Source of the DNA: Piscicola geometra
Lineage: Eukaryota > Annelida > Clitellata > Hirudinida > Piscicolidae
Direction: 5' to 3'
DNA: 64,000 bases
Assembly: GCA_943735955.1 (NCBI GenBank)
Contig: OX030955.1
Location: forward strand, 8,561,269 to 8,625,268
This document shows positions 33,655 to 60,871 of the stretch, piece by piece. The stretch's first letter is position 1. Each line of letters opens with the position of its first letter. Under the pieces are notes generated by a model that made no database searches, had not been told where the DNA came from, and saw only the letters and a program-made list of their open reading frames with translations. The position numbers and the translations under genes are program-made.

Positions 33655-33795
33655 CATCAATACGCACACCACAGCGCACACAACAGCGCACATCACAGCA
33701 CACACAACAGTGCACATCACAGCGCACACCAAAGTGCACACAACAATGCACACAACAGCGCACACAACAGTGCACATTACAGCGCACACCACCAC
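33655..33795. repeat. CACAACAGCGCA minisatellite
   Basis: About eleven copies of a 12 bp unit (ACACAACAGCGC and variants with CATCACAG). A (CAT)n run follows at 33880-33925. Confidence 0.85.
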
Positions 33796-33878
33796 TAGTC
33801 TTGTGTACGAGGTTTGCTGCGATGCATCATTACTCCAAGTACATTGTACTGTATCATTCAAGCTTTTCTTCCATGCTG

Positions 33879-33914
<36 letters not shown>

Positions 33915-34389
33915 GCATCACCATCATCAACGCTGGTAACAGTCTTACACAAGACTCTTGTGTAAGACTGTGACAAGAGGATTAAAAACGTTGTTGCATT
34001 GCCAATTCTAGCGTTTTTCGTTTTTTTTTCCGTTAAGAATTCTATATGCCGCTTTTTTGTGTTTACAATTGTTATTTATTTAAGTATTTAAATTGCTATT
34101 TTAGTTTTCATTTAAAACCACTTTTAACTACTTTCTGATCAGTTATCTGTGCTGATCAGGTCATTTTAACATGTAAATCACCACTAACCAATCGTTGAAT
34201 GCGCTAAATATCCCAAAGATAGTAACAAAAGTTTTAACTCTATATCAGTGTAAAGTCCACCACAATCGTTTAATTGTTGCATCGTGCTGTGTTCAAGGCT
34301 GGTTTGCGACGTTTGTTCGACGTCTCAGTTGCGAGTGTTCAAGTCCATCTCTCTAGTCTCATGCATTTAACTTTTCTTTTTAGTTTTAC

Positions 34390-34990
34390 GCCACTTCATC
34401 ACCATCCTACCACTCCACCATCTCACTCCACCATTTCACCAAACCACCATCTCACTCCACCATCTCACCAAACCACCATCTCACCAAACCACCATCTCAC
34501 TCCACCATCTCACCAAACCACCATCTCACTCCACCATTTCACCAAACCACCATTTCACCAAACCACCATCTCACTCCACCATTTCACCAAACCACCATTT
34601 CACCAAACCACCATCTCACTCCACCATCTCACCAAACCACCATCTCACCAAACCACCATCTCACCAAACCACCATCTCACCAAACCACCATCTCACTCCA
34701 CCATTTCACCAAACCACCATCTCACCAAACCACCATCTCACTCCACCATCTCACCAAACCACCATCTCACTCCACCATTTCACCAAACCACCATCTCACC
34801 AAACCACCATCTCACTCCCCCATCTCACCAAACCACCATCTCACTCCACCATTTCACCAAACCACCATCTCACTCCACCATCTCTAAACCACCATTTCAC
34901 CAAACCACCATCTCACTCCACCATCTCACTCCATCATTTCACCAAACCACCATCTCACCAAACCACCATCTCATCCCACAACCATTACAC
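34390..34990. repeat. Two-unit higher-order repeat, ACCATCTCAC family
   Basis: About 600 bp built from two alternating units, ACCATCTCACCAAACC and ACCATCTCACTCC (or TTTCACC variants). The order of the two units itself repeats imperfectly, giving a higher-order structure. Confidence 0.9.
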
Positions 34991-35439
34991 CACCACACAA
35001 AAGCACCATTCTACACCCTCATACTCAATTAGTGCTAACCACTCCAAACTATCATTTTAATGAATATGCAACGACCCTTGCGTTACCATCTTGTCCGACA
35101 TTGCATTCCCCACATCACACAGAACTCGCCTCATCTTCAACTCGTCTCTACTTTAATTCGTTCCATATTTTCAGTTTTTAACTCACAAATAGTTATTAAA
35201 AAAAAACGTCAAATCTTAATTTAGATGGTCGAGTCCAGTGATGGAGGTTTTAAATGAGGTGAGTTCTAAGCACACACCATTACCCTCCGATCCTAGCGTC
35301 TGCGTCGTCATTCATTTTACCAGCATATTCATTAATTATGATTATTTAATTATGATTTTATTAATTATTTTTAATTTGTCGTTGAATGACCTGTAATTTC
35401 ATTGTCTTCGCCATCAAGGCAATTCTTTCTTACAAAAAT

Positions 35440-35640
35440 AACGGGTGAACGGGTAGCCGAGTCAGCAACGACTCTCGGCTTGACCAATAATGAAAGGTCC
35501 TAGGTTCAAGTGCAACCAATGCCCTAGTAACCCAAAGGCGCAAATGAAAATATGCAGCCCAAGTGGCCTGGAAGCCCGTTCGGGTTTTACGCCACTATAA
35601 TAATGCTCGTCATTATTATTATTAAATAACAATATTAAGC
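35440..35640 (+). mobile_element. tRNA-derived SINE with (ATT)n tail
   Basis: The A-box-like GGTAGCCGAGTCAGCAACG is followed about 50 bp later by the B box GGTTCAAGTGC. The body ends TTTTACGCCACTATAATAAT and a short (ATT)n tail follows. It is a different family from the 6330/6885 pair. Confidence 0.65.
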
Positions 35641-36896
35641 TCTTATTATTACTATATTATATTTAATTTTGTTTATTATCATCAATTATATTTATAATTA
35701 TATTACATAATAAATTATTATCATAATTTTCAAAACCTCTTCGTCGGGCCAAAATGTCGCCTACGGTATACTTTCGTTCCGTCGCCAATTCACGCAATTT
35801 ATTCTATTAACAAAATATCATTTATTTCAATGATAGTAATAAAGATAACTCCAACTTATAAATATATGTATAATACTTCTGGTATATATTGAAAACTGTA
35901 AGGTGTCTTTCAACGATATCCGCTTCAACTCTGGTGGTGGTGGCTGCTCGTGTGAATTATTGTGTGAGCCTTTTAAAGTCCTAACCTTACATAACTTCCA
36001 TTCATCTCCACAGGGACTTTATTCAAGACGTAATGCGTTTGAGCATTCATCAATGCATTCGACACGCTTGTTCGTTTCTCGACCCGTGCATCAATCCCCA
36101 TGCTAACCCACTACACAGACCTAACAGTTTTCATCATTATTTTGAGAATTTTTCTTTAATAAACAATAATTATTATTACTAATACAGAAACTTCTTCATA
36201 CAATATGCATATATAATGGTATCCGGTCTGATAATTTTGAACGATCATTATCATCATCAATAAATCCTTCTGAATAAAACTATAAACGACACTTGTTCCA
36301 AGAACGCATCACTGAAAAACGGAAAACTAATGAAAAAGATAATTGTGAGGTGTTCGTGAATAATGTAAGTTGGAATATCAGCCATTCAGAGGTTTAGTGT
36401 GGGTGTGAGTCAGTTCAAAGTGCTGCAAACTTGCATATACAAGAAGAATGAAGGATAATAATAATAAAAACAACAATAATAAAAATAACAATAGTGGTGA
36501 CAATAATTATACAAACATGTAGAATACACGTAACCAGTAGTCAAGAAGCACAACACAAAACAGTTTGGGCATGTAAAGTCGTGTACGAAAGTGAAGAAAG
36601 TAATCGTTAAATGTTTCAATGTTTCAATCATTCATTCATCATCCATGATCGTTTCCATTTGTAGCCTCAGGCAACCACTGCTAGCATCGAGTCCAAAACC
36701 TACTACTACAGTTACTACAAAAATGCCACAACCACTAGTACATAGCATCGCTTCTATCATATCTCCAAACCACTAGAAAACACAACAACCACCACACCCC
36801 ATACCTACCACCATTACACAACAACTGAAACCACCACCCTTAAAAATTACAATACACCACCACTACAGCACCCCAACTCCCAAACCACCACAACCA

Positions 36897-50713
<13,817 letters not shown>

Positions 50714-51119
50714 TATTTTGGATTCTAAATCTTTATTTTATCAATAATCACGCGAAGTAAAAGTGAATTTTGGACTAAATAACTATAAACAGCATAATCT
50801 CTAAATTATAAATATAAAATGAATACAACTTAATATAACAGAAAAGCTAAAACTTTTAAAAAATATTATTTAAAAAAATATATTAAAAACAATTTTTCTC
50901 ATTAGGAAATTTCATGGATGTCATTAAAACGGTTGGTTTGATCAGCTTGTTGAGTGATGTCAAAAGCAGCTGATTCTCGGGACTGTAGCAGGCTCCACTG
51001 TTCTTTGTGGACTAAGTTTATTGTTTCTTCTGGCTGTTCTTGCTACACTGCGTTTCATCATACTGTGTTTGTATCACATTCCAAATACACTAGTTAAACT
51101 GTTAGGTCATTCTATTAGT

Positions 51120-51738
51120 AAATGTTATTCAATCAATCAATCAATCAAATAGATTTCTATAGCGCTCTTTCTTCAAATTCAAGAGCGCTCGTAAATAAAT
51201 TTGTTAAACAGATATGTCTTCAGATCCTTACGAAAAGTAAATAATGATTTAGAAGTAGTTAAATAAGGAGGTAATGAGTTCCAAATATATGGACCTGCAT
51301 AATGGAAAGAACGTTTAGCAAAAGAGTTATTAATGGAAGGGATGAAATAATGATTTTGAGTGGATGATCTTAAATTCCTTCTATGAGGGTGAGTTATTAA
51401 TGATTTGAGGTATATTGGGGATACTGGGGAGTTTTGTAATTTAAACATAAAAACACAGATTTTAAATATAATCCTAAATTTGATGGGGAGCCAATGTAAT
51501 AAGATGATAGAGGGTGTAATGTGGTGATAAATAGGAGTACGGCTAACGACTCTAGCAGCATAATTAAATACTTTATTTAATGGTTTTAAAGTAGTTTCAG
51601 GTAAATTATAATAGAGTGAGTTACAATAGTCAATTCGAGATAAAACAAGTGCAGAGACTAACATCTTTAAAGAAGGGTCATCTAAGTAAGGTAATAATTG
51701 TCTGATACGTCTGAGATGAAAATAGCAAGATTTAGTGA
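51120..51738 (-). mobile_element. Non-LTR retrotransposon, 5'-truncated 3' copy
   Basis: Positions 51122-51738 repeat the last about 600 bp of the element at 51735-54160 with only scattered substitutions. It keeps the end of the ORF (ILHWLPIKFRIIFKI ... KFIYERS), the 3' hairpin and an (ATTG)n tail. Its 5' end joins directly to the (ATTG)n tail of the longer copy. A reading frame remains open for 161 codons. Confidence 0.9.
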
Positions 51739-54160
51739 CTCAATCAATCAATCAATCAAATAGATTTCTATAGCGCTCTTTCTTCAAATTCAAGAGCGCT
51801 CGTAAATAAATTTGTCGAACAGATATGTCTTCAGATCCTTACGAAAAGTAAATAATGATTTAGAAGTAGTTAAATAAGGAGGTAATGAGTTCCAAATATA
51901 TGGACCTGCATAATGGAAAGAACGTTTAGCAAAAGAGTTATTAATGGAAGGGATGAAATAATGATTTTGAGTGGATGATCTTAAATGACTTCTATGAGGG
52001 TGAGTTATTAATGATTTGAGGTATATTGGGGATACTGGGGAGTTTTTTAATTTAAACATAAAAACACAGATTTTAAATATAATCCTAAATTTGATGGGGA
52101 GCCAATGTAATAAGATGAGAGAGGGTGTAATGTGGTGGTAAATAGGAGTACGGCTAACGACTCTAGCCGCATAATTAAATACTTTATTTAATGGTTTTAA
52201 AGTAGTTTCAGGTAAATTATAGTAGAGTGAGTTACAATAGTCAATTCGAGATAAAACAAGTGCAGAGACTAACATCTTTAAAGAAGGGTCATCTAAGTAA
52301 GGTAATAATTGTCTGATACGTCTGAGATGAAAATAGCAAGATTTAGTGACTGATAGAATTTGGTTTGATAAGGTTAATTTTGAGTCGAAAATAAATCCTA
52401 AGCTACGAATATGATTAGATGGAACAATAGTATGAGTGGAGAAATTACATGGACCAATAATTAGTTTACCATTTTTATCAAAAAATATAAGTTCAAACTT
52501 TAGTGGATTCAATTTTAAAGACATTGAGCTAGACCAGTTTTCAATAGATAATAGACATGAAGATATAGACGACATAACAGTATTATATGATGATGTATCG
52601 AAGCTGACATATAACTGCGAATCGTCAGCATAGGATAGGGAGTTGAGAGAATGAGAAGAAATGATAGAAGATAATTCAGAGACGTATAGAATAAAGAACA
52701 AAGGACCAAGAATAGAACCTTGAGGAACACCATATGAGTAAGTAGATGGGGTAGAGGTACAGTGATTTAAAGAAACATATACAGATCTATTAGATAAATA
52801 TGACTTAATCCATAAAAACGAGGAATCCTTAATATTGAACTTATTTTTTAGTAATAGTAGTAATAAGGAGTGGTCTACAGTGTCAAAAGCGGCCGAATAA
52901 TCTAAACAAACAAGTACAGAACATTTTTTATTATCAAAGGCGTAAATAAGATCATTATAGAGTTTTAAGAGGGATGATTCACAGTTATGACCTAAACGAA
53001 AACCAGATTGTGAATAAGGTATAAGAGAGTTAGCATTTAAATATGAATAGATTTGTTGATAGACTACCTTTTCTATTATTTTAGATATGAATTTTAGATT
53101 GGAAATAGGTCTATAGTTAGAAATTTGAGTAGGGTCTAATGAATTATTTTTTAAAGTAGGTATGATAACAGAAGCTTTGTATAAAGTCGGGAATTTAGAT
53201 GTAGAGAGAGACAGATTAACAATGAAAAGAATTATAGGGTAAAAAATATCAGACAATTCTTTAATCAAATAAGTTGGAATTATGTCAAGAGAACAGGTAG
53301 ATGTAGACATGGAATTAATAATTAAGGACAGGTCAGGTAGAGAAATTGAAGAAAAACTGACAAAATTAAATTCACTATTGTTAATATAATTAATAGGGCT
53401 AGGAATAGAGGTATTATTGTTAAAATTAGACCTTATTGTTTCTACTTTACTTGTTATGTAATTATGATAATCTTGAGAAGAGAAAGATGAAGGAGGTGGA
53501 AGGTTTTTATTTAATAATTTAGAAAGTGACTGCCAACGATTCTTTGAAGAAGAAGCGTTGACTATAGAAATTCTAAAATAATTACAGTGCTTAGAGAATA
53601 ATATAGATTTGTATTGGTTAAGAGAAGACAAGTAAAGGTTATAATTAAAGGAAGAACTATGAGACCTAAACTTACGCTCATGTCTACGTGCAACCCGTTT
53701 CAGAGTCGCGCATTCACTGTCGAACCACGGAGACCGTTTCGACAGCAGACGACATGAGCGCAATTTTAAAGGTAAAATGATATCAAGAATTGAAGAAATA
53801 GAATCATTAAAACATGTAAGAAACTCATCAACATCAGTGAAACCATTGAAACTGAAATATTTAAATAGTAGAGTAAATGTGTCCTTATTAAATTTTTTCC
53901 AGTTTCTGCTATACGTTTTGATAGTAGTATTATTAAATTTATTATTTAGATTATATTTGAAGTTAATTAGATAGTGATCAGAAGAATGAAATTTGGTGGT
54001 AGATATATCAGATATTTTAGAAAGTGAAGAAGTTATTAAAAAATCAATAGTATTTCCAGATGAATGGGTTTGAGTAGATATATGTTGTGTTAAGTTGAAA
54101 GTATTGAGTATCTGGATGAATTTGGAAACATAGTTATTAATATCAGAACAAACTTTCAGA
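51735..54160 (-). mobile_element. Non-LTR retrotransposon with open reverse transcriptase
   Basis: The ORF is open from about 54155 to the stop at 51790 (roughly 788 codons) and enters already inside an AP-type endonuclease domain (SGNTIDFLITS, SSDHYLINF). Reverse transcriptase follows: SNYRPISNLKFISKIIEKVV, CLDYSAAFDTVDH, YGVPQGSILGPLFF and the catalytic YADD. The C-terminal region reads SLGFIFDSKLTL, LDYCNSLYYNL-like and HWLPI. The 3' end has a 9 bp stem hairpin (AGCGCTCTT/AAGAGCGCT) and an (ATTG)n tail. The order and motifs fit the CR1/L2 group. The 5' end is truncated near 54160 and no ORF1 is present. It lies between RPS7 and MSH6, in the same orientation as both. Confidence 0.93.
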
Positions 54161-54399
54161 CATCCTACAAAATCCTTTTTGCTTTTTTTCTGGTCATTTT
54201 TGCAGCTTTTTGAAAAACTACCATTTCATTTTAGGTCCAATAAGTGGTTTTCAAGTTCTATCGGGTTTAGGCTACTTTAATATTAAACGTCGGAACATTA
54301 AACTATTTCTTTAATGAACTCGGCTTTAGCGATGTAAGACAAAAATCGATTTTCTGTCATTTATTATGAAAGCGTCATCTAGAAGACATGTGCAAGATC
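54161..54399 (-). other. RPS7 3' flank
   Basis: Minus-strand AATAAA at 54363-54358, 37 bp after the RPS7 stop, is a good poly(A) signal. Nothing else is seen down to the LINE. Confidence 0.55.
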
Positions 54400-56658
54400 C
54401 TAGAGGACCTCAGGAAACTCAAAAACGACGTCCTTGCCAGTGAGTTTCTTGTAGACCGAGATGAAGGTGTCCACCTGGAAGAGTGAACATTTGTTAATTA
54501 ATAATTAAATTGATAAGTTTAAAAAATTTAAATTTAATAGAGTAAATAATTTAAAGAAACCAACAATTCAATTTAATTGCTAAGTTAATGTTTTTTCATT
54601 TTTTAGTAGTAGTAGTAGTCTTTATAGTGCCTTTATCTTCAAATCTTTTTCTTCATCTCCCCCTTTCTCTCCTCTCCCTCTGTCTCCAGATTGCTCCCAC
54701 ATTTCTCAGCACCACTTCTTCCATCCTCCGATCCTCCTCCTGGTAACCAAGGACCCCTTCCATTGGTCCTGTTTTCCATGCTCCCTTCTCCAAACCGCCA
54801 GCCATTCTTCTCTCCACTCTTCATACAACCCACACTCCAGCAAAACGTGCCTCTCATTCTCTTCCTCCCCACAAACACACTTCCTATCCTCCTTCTCATA
54901 CTTCCAGCACACAATTTCATTATTCCTTACCGTCAAGCTACCCCCTTACACATCATCCTAACTTTCGCTCCATCTGAACCGAAATATATAAACAATAAAT
55001 TCTAGAAAATAATCTCAAAAAACATGAAAAACAAAAGTAAAAAGATCCCAAAAGGCAGATTCAAACAAACCTTGTGTTCGACATTGGTCTGTTGGTTCTT
55101 GTCGAGGTGCACCTTGATGAGCTGACTGCCATCAGTGCGCACTCGGATGCGCTTGCCTACGATCTCGGCCGGGAAGCACAAGTCCTCGAGGATGGCGCTC
55201 TGCACTGCCGCCAGTGTGCGACTGGAAGGTTGGTGCTCAGTGCAGTTTGAAGTGAATAGATTTTTGTTATTTCGAGATTTATACTTTAGTCGACAGTGAA
55301 TAAATGATGGAAAAGGATGAGATGTGAAATAGCTGGTTTTATAATTACAATTGTCAGTTGAATAGACATAGCTGGATTTGAGAATTAATGCCAATGCATA
55401 CTCTTAAAACAGACACTAATTCTTCAAAACTATATCATTAACAGTGTGTAACAGTCACACAAAAGAATTGTAAAAAGTAATAGACAATGAGTATTAGAAC
55501 GATGACAAACCTTCTTGGCCTCTTCTGCTTGTTCTTTTGTCTGGTCTTCCTCGTCGGCTTGGGCAGAATGCGCCTCTGTGAAGAAGATTGAGTATGCTTA
55601 CAAGTATACTACTTTGCAATGATCATATACAAGGCTTAATATACGAGTTGGTGAAAAGAAAACAAAATATGGAATTTTAAAAATAATAATGTAAAAGAAA
55701 TTAGGCTGCAAAGAATATAAAAGACCTGAGCAATGAAGACCACATGTTTTCCTGAGAACTTCTTTTCCAACTCCCTGACCAGTCGTGACTGGATCTTCTG
55801 GAAGAGCTTCAGCTGGGGCACTGGAACAGAGATCACAATGGCTTTCTTGTTCTGAACATCAACCTCCTGAGTGATGTTGATATGCACTTTATTGCATATG
55901 TTTAAGTAATAATTTAAACACTAAATGACCACTAGTTCATGGAGCCTTTATGTATTTGGTAAATTATTAAAGCTGTACAAAATGGTTAATAAAGCATATG
56001 AAAAATTCATAGTACGCTACTTATTTTTATAATTAAAACATTTGTTAAGTAAGTTTAAACAAACCTGACCATAAAAAATTGAATTTAATATATTTAATAT
56101 TCAAAAGCTATATTCTCATGTAACTCAGGTCTGATACAGCACCTTAGCACCGTTGATGTTCAGCTCCCTTAGCTGAGTCTTCATGTCACTGTTCTCCTCC
56201 AGCTCCGAAAGAGCCTGAGATGGCCATTAATCATTAATTTAAAAAACTAACACTGCAAAAAATTTCATTGGAATTTAAAACGCAAAATTAATCAAGAAAC
56301 AGAGATTTATACAAGTTATGAGCGTGAATATTATATATTGAAAAATTGTTCCATTACCTGAGAGATTGACACTTCCAACTCATCTGGTTTTTCACCCGCA
56401 GGCTTTACAATCTTGGATGTAGTAGCAGACATCTGAAATAATATTTGACGGTGAAACTGGCTTCATCATACTAAATCAATCCAGAAATTATGCGATAAAT
56501 AAAATACATCAGAAAACTAATCGCTCATTTTTATATAGATAATTGTGCATTTTATTTCAAAACCCTTATATTTTTATATAAATGTTAATTTAAACAACAA
56601 AAAAAGGCTAATAGCGAGTATGAACCTTCGATAGCCACAACAAAAGGAAAGAGAAAGG
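54400..56658 (-). CDS. RPS7: 40S ribosomal protein S7 (eS7)
   Basis: eS7 is a structural protein of the small ribosomal subunit. Coding exons in transcript order: 56432-56358 ([20 protein letters not shown]), 56214-56143 ([20 protein letters not shown]), 55866-55726 ([28 protein letters not shown]), 55575-55511 ([19 protein letters not shown]), 55221-55071 ([36 protein letters not shown]) and 54474-54400 ([18 protein letters not shown]). They join in frame to 192 residues (human 194). A 5' UTR exon, 56658 to 56626, is separated from the ATG by an intron whose acceptor abuts the start codon (CAG|ATG). Coordinates given here include that UTR exon. Introns are plain AT-rich, without the complementary repeat blocks of its neighbours. 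Confidence 0.98.
54600..54960 (-). mobile_element. Non-LTR retrotransposon 3' fragment in RPS7 intron
   Basis: Minus-strand reading [20 protein letters not shown] followed by [20 protein letters not shown] shows the C-x-C-G...H...C zinc-knuckle-like end of many LINE reverse transcriptases. It ends with CACTATAAAGACTACTACT and a (TAC)n tail at 54604-54616. It is 5'-truncated and of a different family from 51735-54160. Confidence 0.75.
56641..56658 (-). promoter_or_regulatory. TOP-like pyrimidine tract at RPS7 mRNA start
   Basis: The minus strand reads CCTTTCTCTTTCCTTTTG just before the first donor (CGAAG|GTTCAT at 56626-56624). Ribosomal-protein mRNAs begin with such a tract, which couples translation to TOR signalling. 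The exact start site is inferred. Confidence 0.65.
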
Positions 56659-57188
56659 TTTTATCGTTCAGAGATCCAAACAAATATATTTTTTATGTAG
56701 GATGAGTTTAAATATTTTTTACAGATTAATTCATTAAAATAAAATAAAATTGATTAAATAGTAAAACATTATACAGTTTTTTCATATCTAAAATTTAATA
56801 ATTATAATAACTCCATACATTTGAAAGTTCTTAATAGTGTTAGTTAAAGATCAGAAAAATCCTATAAATCACAATTTTTCAATAATCAATAAACGCCAGC
56901 CTTCAAGTTTATTTCTAGAATTACTCAGAATAAATGCAAAAAAATTAATTCAACGAAAAGGGTTTTTACAATATTATAAGAAAAATTATAAATATTTAAA
57001 GTTTATAAAAAATTCATATTTTAATATAAGAACAATGTTATTTTAATATGCACGATTGAAGTCATTTACAACAAAAACGTTTTCTTTTAATACTCAAGTT
57101 AACTTTTCATTGATTTCATTCACCTGCGAAAGGTATTTAATTTACTGATTGCTGAACTTAAGTGAGCGAAATACAGCAGCAAGCGATC
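56659..57188. other. Divergent intergenic region between RPS7 and STXBP4
   Basis: About 530 bp, AT-rich, must serve as promoter for both genes. No TATA box or other firm element is seen. Confidence 0.5.
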
Positions 57189-60100
57189 ATGAGCAGGTAT
57201 GTAAGCCTGGAACATGCATTCAAGCCATTAACCAAACTTTCTTTAGCACCAATATTTACAATTTACCACTAAATTATCAATACTGTTCATGAAATTAGGC
57301 ATATTGACTTCAAATTAACAATGGTTTTTCTTCTTCAAAGAAATGCAAGCTCATTAGAGAACAGGGAACTTAAGACAGTCAGCTTTAACATCGTAGACAA
57401 AGGGCTTGGTTGGTCGAAAAAAAAATCGTTTTAATTATTCTTTCTATAATTTTTGTAATTCAAATTTTTCAACAAATTGCTAATGAAATCATAAGTGAAA
57501 AAATATTTTTTCATACAATTAAATTATGTAAAATGCCTAAAAATCGCGAAGGAATATTTCTGATTGGCGGGGAAGAGCAGAAAGACGAGTACGACATTGC
57601 AGGCATCTTCATCAAGTCCATTTCGCTTGGAGGGCTCGCCTCTATCGATGGTGCTCTTGATTTCATTTAAAGAATACTTGTATAAAATAGAAAAATAGAA
57701 AAGAATAATTAGTTAACGAGATTTATTAAAACACTTTCTAAATATCTGCTTCTTTACTATTAATGCTGAAGCCTTCTGGATGATTCCTGACAGGAAGGCT
57801 GAAGAAGGGCGATCAAATAGCCAGTGTGAACGGAGAGGACTTCATGAAGACCAGCAAACAGAGGTTTTACTATTCCGAACCCATTCTCTCTATGCAACTC
57901 AATTAAGACCTTCGAAATTAATTATCATTATCATGCAACATTTTCATAGTTAATACTGATTACGACGGGTATGGAATAACCATGATGAGACTAACGATGA
58001 TGAAGATGATGACGATAGTAACGATGGTTATGATGATGATACCCCACGACGAACCCTCGAAGGGCCATAGAGGTGCTGACGCAGGCGTCGGAGGAGGGTT
58101 TCGTGCAGTTGAAGATCCTTCGAGATGACCAGGCCAGGTGCCAGGCAGGCTCTGCAGTGCTTGAGGGCATCGGATTATTATTTGAATCTATTATTATACT
58201 ATATTATTATAATGTTTTTTAATTTTAATTAAATGGTTCTAGCTCGATTTTCGATTATGATTTTATTCTAATTTTAGTTTTCGGTTATTTTAATATTCTT
58301 AGATTATGTTTCGATTTGAATTTGTTGAAAGGGACTTTATTGAACTTGAAATGACAACGTTTGCAAGCCTCAGGTGCTTATTGGTCGTCTTAGACTGACC
58401 AAGAAGTAACCAGGAAAACATTTAACAATAATTCATGATTTTCTCGTAAAAACAATCATTATAGGCAAGACTACCACGACCTTTGTGACCTTTACGCCTT
58501 CTCAAGGTCATCAACGCCTCTCACGTCACATATATCTCAAGAGATCAACCTCAACATGGGTAGATGAGGGTGATGATGATGATGATGAGGAGGAGGAGGA
58601 AGAGGAGAAGCAAGATGATAAAGATGATTATGACGAGGATGCAAAGAGAAAAAAATATAATTGCTATATTAATACTGTTCTTTCTCAACACTAAACAGGC
58701 AAGAATACAGAGACAAACTCAAACATAGGAGGAGAGTGGAGTAGAGATAGTTCGAGGAGAGAGGGAAAGGGTTTAGATGAAAAAGGAATGAGTGAGAGGG
58801 GGACTAGTGAAAGGGGGATGAGTGAGAAAGGGATGAGTGAGAAAGGGATGAGTGAAGGAAGGATGAGTGATGTGGGATTGAAAGAAGCGTACTCCATTGA
58901 TCCAAACGTGAGACTGAAGGTGCAACGTCTAAAGCAGGTCAGTGTCTGCTTGTTTGCGTCTGATTTTGTATACTTATGTGTCTGCTTTTGTATACTTGTG
59001 TGTCTGCTTTTGTCTGCTTATGTCTGTGAGCTTTTGTGTGCTTGTGTGTATTCTTTTGTAGAAACTATGCATGAAAGGCTACAAATAATACATAATTTTA
59101 CTGATTATAAACAATACGGTGCTAGAGCTTTTGCTCAAAGTAGAATAGCAACGAATCCAACACTCGGGTACCCGACACGTTGTCTTCTCTAGTAAAATAC
59201 TAAAAGTGGAAGTGAAACTAAAAGTGAAAGTGAAACTAAAAGTAGCTTTCTGATTAAACAGTCTTTGGGTTTTCTGGGTCTGCATCTGAAGGGAGACGAT
59301 GAAGAGAAGTTGAGGAGGTCGCTGGACATCGACGAGAATGGAACAGTCGCCTATGGCGGTAGGTGGAGGTGTTGGGGAGGAATAATGGAAAAGAGCGCTC
59401 TTGAATTTGAAGAAAGAGCGCTATAGAAATCTATTTGATTGATTGATTGATTGAAGAAAAAGTAAGTAAACTGGATACATGTTTTTGGATGGATAATTGT
59501 ATGGTGATTGCAATGAAAGCTCATAGATTTAGAGTTTCAATCAATCAGTCGATCAACCAAATAACTTTATCTAGCGCTTTTATTAATGCATCGGAAGTTT
59601 TATTGTAACTTGCCCATTCTGCAGACTTTGTGAATAAGGTGAAGGAGATGTTTGTGGACGACTCACGCATGAACTACACTGTGAGACTTCGAATATTTAT
59701 ATATATATATTAATCTTTATTTCTATATCTCTATTTATATATATTAATCTTCATAGTTTCTTTCTATAGATGTCTCGCTAATAATATCTTCTGATATCTT
59801 TCTATTTCATGGATCTCATTATATAGTCTCTAACCCCTTTCATTCTTCATGCAATTAAAACATTTCCATGCAAACCTTCATGAACTCAACGACCTTTCCA
59901 ACAGCGGGACAGGCAGGCAGACAGAAGTGCGAAGGCATCACTGGAAAGTCAAGACTTGATGGTTTGAAAGAATATATAAATGAAAAAGTCATTTTTGCAA
60001 AAAGATTACTCATAATATAGTTTTAGCTTTCTTGCGATTTTGACATTTATTGGGTAATCTGTAAGCTGTCATGGTGCGCATGCATCAAGCTAGTAAAAAA

Positions 60101-60839
60101 GTAATAAAGAATATAAAATAATACTCATTGATGATGATGATGATGATGGTGATGATGGTGATGATGATGATGGTGATGATGATGATGGTGATGATGGTGA
60201 TGATGATGATGGTGATGATGGTGATGATGATGATGGTGATGATGATGATGGTGATGATGATGATAATGATTGTCACAGGCGGCTCTGGAGCAGAAGGAGG
60301 TCAACATCAGAGCCCTTGAACGAGAACTCACTAGGCACAGGAATGTGAGTGGGTCAGGTGGTGATGATGATAATGAGAGTGATGATGATGATGAGAGTGA
60401 CGATGAGGATAATGATGATGATGATGATCAGGTCTTATATAAGACTAAGAAGTTATAACGTGATTCTTGCAGGAGAACCATGACCTGAAGCAGGATTTGG
60501 CGACATTGCGAAATAAGGTCATCATTCTTTCGTGTTATTTGTTTTTTCTTCCTTCTTATTAGTCCATTCACTCATGCCTCAACTTCACAATAGATAAGTA
60601 ATCCAGTATGTTTGAAATGAGAATTAGAGCAGTAGCAGAAGCATTTCGACACGCAGATGCGACTGGCAGACGACTTCAAGAAGGCGGCAGTGGCCAGCCA
60701 GAAGGACTATGAGGTGGTGATTGCAAGACTGGAGGAGGAGAAGATGAAGTGGATGGTTGGTTGGTTGGTTGGTTGGTGGGAGGGAAGGGTGATGTTGATG
60801 ATGAGGATGGTTATGATGTGGATGATGGTTATGGTGATG

Positions 60840-60871
<32 letters not shown>

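Larger units (their letters stand above)
33200..36896. other. Intergenic interval between EHBP1 and MSH6 (convergent)
   Basis: No protein-coding gene is supported. It holds three tandem arrays and one SINE listed separately; the rest is AT-rich. The 3' UTR of MSH6 (minus strand) should lie at its right end, but I see no convincing poly(A) signal close to the stop. Confidence 0.5.

Noticed and set aside
51790..53763. 657-codon ORF as a host gene
   Set aside because: It contains endonuclease remnants, YRPISNL and YADD reverse-transcriptase motifs, and is a non-LTR retrotransposon. The apparent start at 53763 is not an ATG and the frame is open further upstream.
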